Part shown: one piece after another, positions 61,018 through 64,000 of the stretch
Layout: each line of letters opens with the position of its first letter
Position numbering within the stretch: position 1 is the first letter of the stretch
NCBI RefSeq assembly: GCF_002941025.1
Contig: NZ_PTJS01000001.1
Span: 2,170,001 to 2,234,000, forward strand
Length of the DNA stretch: 64,000 bases
Source: Streptomyces sp. QL37
GTDB taxonomy: Bacteria > Actinomycetota > Actinomycetes > Streptomycetales > Streptomycetaceae
Direction of reading: 5' to 3'
Position numbers and translations under genes: made by a program
The notes under the pieces: model-generated
What the model was told of the DNA's origin: nothing
Databases searched by the model: none
The model's input: the letters and a program-made list of their open reading frames with translations, nothing else

Positions 61018-62325
61018 GTGATCGGGGCACACACAGCGGACCACGCGGATGTGGTCATCATCGGGGCCGGGATCGCCGGTCTGTCGGCAGCCCATCGGCT
61101 GATCGGCGCAGGGGTGGGCGTCAGCGTCCTGGAGGCCGCCCCGCGGGTGGGCGGCCGGATGGCCACCCATGACATGGACGGGTTCCGGCTCGACCAACTG
61201 GGCCCGCTGCTCAGTTCCGCGTACCCGGAGCTGAGCACCGCCCCGGGGCTCCGGGAACTGGTGCTGCGGGACTTCTCTCCGGGGGTGCTCGTCCACAGCG
61301 GGGGGCGGCAGTACCGCGCCGGGGACGTACGGAGCGCCCGGGGCGCACTCCGCGCGGTGCGCTCCCGGTCGAGCGCCCCTCGCGCGCCCCTGGGCGGGGC
61401 GATCGAACAGGCCAGGCTCGGCGCCTGGCTGGCCCGTCTCGCCACCACTCCGGAGTCCCGGATCCTGACCAGGCCCGACAGAGGCGCGGCCGAGGCGCTG
61501 TCCGGTCTCCCGCCCCGCACGGTCGGCGGGTTCCTGCGCCCCCTCCTCTCGGCGCTGCTCGGCGATCCCGGGCTCACCACGTCCAGCCGGGTGGCCGAGC
61601 TCACCCTCCGGGACTACGCGCGCGGCAGGCTCTGTGTGCCCGCGGGCGGTTCCGCGACGCTGCCCGAGCTGCTGGCGGCCGCCCTGCCGCCCGGGACCGT
61701 ACGCACCGGGGTGCATGTGACCGCGGCGGACATCACCTCCGTACGCACCAAGGAGCACGGCGAGCTGGGCTGCCGGTCACTCCTCCTGGCCACCGGGGCG
61801 GGGGCCGCCGCCGAACTGCTGCCGGGGCTGCGGACGCCCGCCTTCCACCCGGTGACCGTGCTGCACCACACCACCGCGGAGGCGCCGGCGACCGGAGGCC
61901 GTCTGCTGCTGGACGCGGACCGCTCGGGGCCGGTCGCGCACACCGTCGTGATGAGCGAGGTCGACCCCTCGCGCGCCCCGCGCGGCCGGGCCCTGATCAC
62001 CTCAACGGTGCTCGGCCCTCCGCCGCGGGACCTCGACGGCGAGGTACGCGCGCATCTGGCCTCGCTGTACGGCACGCCCACCGACGACTGGGAGCTGCTG
62101 GCCTCCCATCACGACCCGGAGGCGGTCCCCGCCATGCCACCGCCGCACGACCCGCGCCGCCCGGTCCGGCTGCTCGCCGGGCTGTACGTCTGCGGCGACC
62201 ACCGCGACACCAGCACGGTCCAGGGCGCGCTGCGCTCCGGCAGGCGCGCCGCCTCGGCGATCCTCGCGGACCTGGGGGTGCGCGGACAGGGGGCGGACGG
62301 GACGGTGCTGCACGCCGCCGCGTAA
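61018..62325 (+). CDS. FAD-dependent oxidoreductase (amine oxidase/protoporphyrinogen oxidase-like)
   Basis: The 435-residue product has the FAD loop VVIIGAGIAGLSAAHRL, followed by EAAPRVGGRMATHDMDGFRLDQLG, the GR-R-GG motif of the amine-oxidase class, and a C-terminal FAD-binding block LYVCGDHRDTSTVQGALRSGRRAA. GTG 61018 has GGGGAGG six bases upstream. The class oxidises C-N or C-C bonds; no substrate can be given. The gene converges on the XRE/TPR regulator gene with 9 nt between stops. The bidirectional region contains no hairpin that I can see. Confidence 0.9.
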   Translation: MIGAHTADHADVVIIGAGIAGLSAAHRLIGAGVGVSVLEAAPRVGGRMATHDMDGFRLDQLGPLLSSAYPELSTAPGLRELVLRDFSPGVLVHSGGRQYRAGDVRSARGALRAVRSRSSAPRAPLGGAIEQARLGAWLARLATTPESRILTRPDRGAAEALSGLPPRTVGGFLRPLLSALLGDPGLTTSSRVAELTLRDYARGRLCVPAGGSATLPELLAAALPPGTVRTGVHVTAADITSVRTKEHGELGCRSLLLATGAGAAAELLPGLRTPAFHPVTVLHHTTAEAPATGGRLLLDADRSGPVAHTVVMSEVDPSRAPRGRALITSTVLGPPPRDLDGEVRAHLASLYGTPTDDWELLASHHDPEAVPAMPPPHDPRRPVRLLAGLYVCGDHRDTSTVQGALRSGRRAASAILADLGVRGQGADGTVLHAAA

Positions 62326-62334
62326 GCCCTTCGC

Positions 62335-63978
62335 TCAGCCCAGAGCCGCGACCCGGTCGCGGTATCCCCGCACGGCGACGGCGTCGCGGTACGGCTCCAG
62401 GCGGCGCTCGAAGTCCCGTACGTACTCCGTCGCGCGCACCGACCGCATCTCCGCGGCCTGCTGGGCCGCCTCGGCGCCCAGCAGGCACGCCTGGTCCAGC
62501 TCGCCGAGCCCGAGCCGGGCGGAGGCGAGCACCACCCGGCAGAACAGCCGGCTCCGGGCGTACGCCGGTGCCCGCAGCTGGAGCGACCGCTCGGCGTGCT
62601 GGGCGGAGACGCGGTACTGCTGAAGATCGCGGTGGCAGTGGGCGAACTCGTCGGCGAGCTGGGCCTCGTCGAAGTGCCGGGCCCAGTGCGGCACGTCGTC
62701 CCCGGGCCGGGAGATCCCCAGCGCGCGCTCCGCCCGCGCGAGCGCGGCGACGCAGGGCCTGGTCTCCCCGAGGACGCCGTGTCCGCGCGCCTCGACCGCG
62801 TGCAGCAGGGCCATGACGACGGGCGGCGCGGAGGAGCCGATGCCCTGCTGGGCGACGCGTGCGAGCTGGACGGCTTCCCTGCCGTGCCCGAGATAGACCG
62901 CCTGCCGGCTCATCGTGATCAGCACGTAGGCGCCGTACGCGCGGTCCCCGGCTGCCTGGGCGAGCCGCAGCGCCTGGACGAAGTAGCGCTGGGCGAGGCC
63001 GTGCGCCGCGATGTCGTACGAGGTCCATCCCGCGAGCCTGGTCAGATCGGCCGCGGCGGAGAACAGCCGGCGGCCCAGTGTCTCGCCGTAGCTCCCGCGG
63101 AGCATGGGCTCGGCCTCGTGCTCCAGGTACCGGACGAGGGCCTGCCTGGCGTGGCCGCCGCCGTAGGCGTTGTCCAGCGTGCGGAAGAGCTCGCCCACCG
63201 AGCGCAGGGCGGCGACGTCACCGCTGCCGACCCGCTGGCCTGCGCCGCGGTCGGTCTGCCGCTGGCGCGGGACGCCGAGGGCCGGTCTCCGCAGGGTCTC
63301 CAGCAGGGCCATGGAGCCGGCGCCCTCCAGACGCCCGGTGCCCCGGGAACGGCGTGCGGCCCGGGCGCCGTTGGCCACCGCCCCGCACGCCGTTCCCGGG
63401 GCACCGGGCGTCTGGAGGGCGCCGGCTCCATGGCCCTGCTGGAGACCCTGCGGAGACCGGCCCTCGGCGGGCGTACGCGGGGCCGGCAGGCCCGTGGCGC
63501 CGTTCGCGCGCTCCAGGGGTTCGCCCCGGCCGACCCATTCGTCGGCACGGCCGATCAGCCAGTCCCTGCTGGGCACGACCAGACCGGCGGGGGTGAACGC
63601 GATCTTGCGCAGCTCCCCATGGCTGCCCGAGTCCTTGCGCCACAGCCCGCTGACGATGTCGACGGCCTCGGCGGGCGTGGCCGCGAACTCCAGGCCGGCG
63701 TAGACGGGCGCACAGGCGTCCAGGCCCAGGTCCTGCGCGGAGAGCCGGCGTCCCAGCCGTCTGGTGAAGACCTCTGCGATCAGCGCGGGGGTGGTTCCCC
63801 GGGGCTGCTGGCCACGCAGCCAGCGGGTCACCGAGGTCTTGTCGTATCGCAGATCGAGCCCGTGTTCGAGGCCGAGCTGGTCCACCCGGCGGGCCAGGCC
63901 CGCATGGGAGAACCCGGCCTCCGCGATGAGGGCAGCGAGCCGCCGGTTCGGGGTGCGCTGCGGAGGTCGTTCCGACAT
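62335..63978 (-). CDS. XRE-type HTH regulator with TPR-like repeats (NsdA-like architecture)
   Basis: The 547-residue product has an N-terminal HTH (LAALIAEAGFSHAGLARRVDQ, then YDKTSVTRWLRGQQPRGT, about residues 10-75), a linker (about 140-250), and a C-terminal helical-repeat region of TPR type (about 260-547: RTLDNAYGGGHARQALVRYL, AYGAYVLITMSRQAVYLGHG, RSLQLRAPAYARSRLFCRVV). This arrangement is that of the NsdA-like regulators of antibiotic production and development in Streptomyces, though the target here is unknown. ATG 63978 has AGGAG about 11 nt upstream. The linker coding region contains a perfect 87-bp inverted repeat (63273-63469); both arms keep the frame open. Confidence 0.85.
   Translation of the reverse strand: MSERPPQRTPNRRLAALIAEAGFSHAGLARRVDQLGLEHGLDLRYDKTSVTRWLRGQQPRGTTPALIAEVFTRRLGRRLSAQDLGLDACAPVYAGLEFAATPAEAVDIVSGLWRKDSGSHGELRKIAFTPAGLVVPSRDWLIGRADEWVGRGEPLERANGATGLPAPRTPAEGRSPQGLQQGHGAGALQTPGAPGTACGAVANGARAARRSRGTGRLEGAGSMALLETLRRPALGVPRQRQTDRGAGQRVGSGDVAALRSVGELFRTLDNAYGGGHARQALVRYLEHEAEPMLRGSYGETLGRRLFSAAADLTRLAGWTSYDIAAHGLAQRYFVQALRLAQAAGDRAYGAYVLITMSRQAVYLGHGREAVQLARVAQQGIGSSAPPVVMALLHAVEARGHGVLGETRPCVAALARAERALGISRPGDDVPHWARHFDEAQLADEFAHCHRDLQQYRVSAQHAERSLQLRAPAYARSRLFCRVVLASARLGLGELDQACLLGAEAAQQAAEMRSVRATEYVRDFERRLEPYRDAVAVRGYRDRVAALG
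63273..63469. repeat. Perfect inverted repeat with 87-bp arms inside a coding gene
   Basis: Bases 63273-63359 and 63383-63469 are exact reverse complements, with a 23-nt spacer (63360-63382). I paired most ten-base blocks of the arms and both ends and found no mismatch. In the protein the left arm reads ...GTGRLEGAGSMALLETLRRPALG, which looks helical and native, while the right arm reads AEGRSPQGLQQGHGAG..., a low-complexity segment that looks like its antisense copy. Confidence 0.95.
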
Positions 63979-64000
63979 CAGCTGTAAGGTCTCCTGCCTT

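Noticed and set aside
1..64000. CRISPR arrays, insertion sequences, prophage genes, tRNA or rRNA genes
   Set aside because: No regularly spaced repeats, transposase or integrase motifs, or tRNA-like cloverleaf ends were seen. A tRNA scan would be decisive but could not be run.

Overview
This window is a 64 kb piece of an actinobacterial chromosome, almost certainly Streptomyces. The base composition is very GC-rich, GTG starts are common, many starts sit 6-8 nt behind a TANNNT-like -10 box (leaderless transcripts), and genes are often coupled through ATGA/GTGA overlaps. The central and right-hand gene order (trpD, qcrB-qcrA-qcrC-ctaE, ctaF-ctaD-ctaC, adenosine kinase, erpA, nadA, pspA, cob genes, pepA, lpd, sucB, aceE) is one I recognise as conserved Streptomyces core synteny. 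No rRNA, tRNA, CRISPR array, insertion sequence or phage gene was seen.

Region 1 (1-11,000) is accessory and the most novel part: a LacI-controlled catabolic island. It holds two HisD-family dehydrogenases (the first cut by the window edge), an APC amino-acid permease, a LacI repressor, and a divergent operon whose genes overlap or lie close together: bicupin - alpha/beta hydrolase - HisD-like dehydrogenase - SDR - HpcH/HpaI aldolase. An MHS-type MFS transporter and a tandem NTF2/SnoaL-fold protein follow. An ATACGTAT palindrome (one copy with a single mismatch) lies in the control region of each divergent or downstream unit and is the likely LacI operator. I infer uptake of a small hydroxylated acid or ester, its hydrolysis and oxidation, and a final aldol cleavage. 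The substrate is unknown.

Region 2 (11,000-17,400) carries an NlpC/P60 cell-wall hydrolase with a structured leader, a NYN-domain RNase-like protein with a zinc-ribbon partner, a rhomboid protease coupled to a stand-alone RAM-domain protein, and a class V aminotransferase behind a SAM-IV riboswitch.

Region 3 (17,400-30,600) is respiratory: trpD, the bc1 operon ctaE-qcrC-qcrA-qcrB and the aa3 oxidase operon ctaC-ctaD-ctaF, which together encode the actinobacterial bc1-aa3 supercomplex. An L,D-transpeptidase, an atypical receiver-domain protein, a cysteine desulfurase-TusA fusion and a PfkB-family adenosine kinase are interspersed.

Region 4 (30,600-48,300) is mixed core: ErpA and NadA (an Fe-S carrier beside an Fe-S enzyme), a large RND exporter with an upstream two-component system, PspA with its small partner, an HtrA-like lipoprotein protease, and cobalamin lower-ligand genes (a beta-lactamase-fold/CobU fusion, cobT, cobS).

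Region 5 (48,300-64,000) is central carbon metabolism: pepA, lpd, an E2 acyltransferase with three lipoyl domains, a GntR regulator and aceE, followed by a WYL regulator, small conserved genes, a flavin oxidoreductase and a large XRE/TPR regulator. The regulator gene contains a perfect 87-bp inverted repeat, which is either a template-switch event or an assembly artefact.
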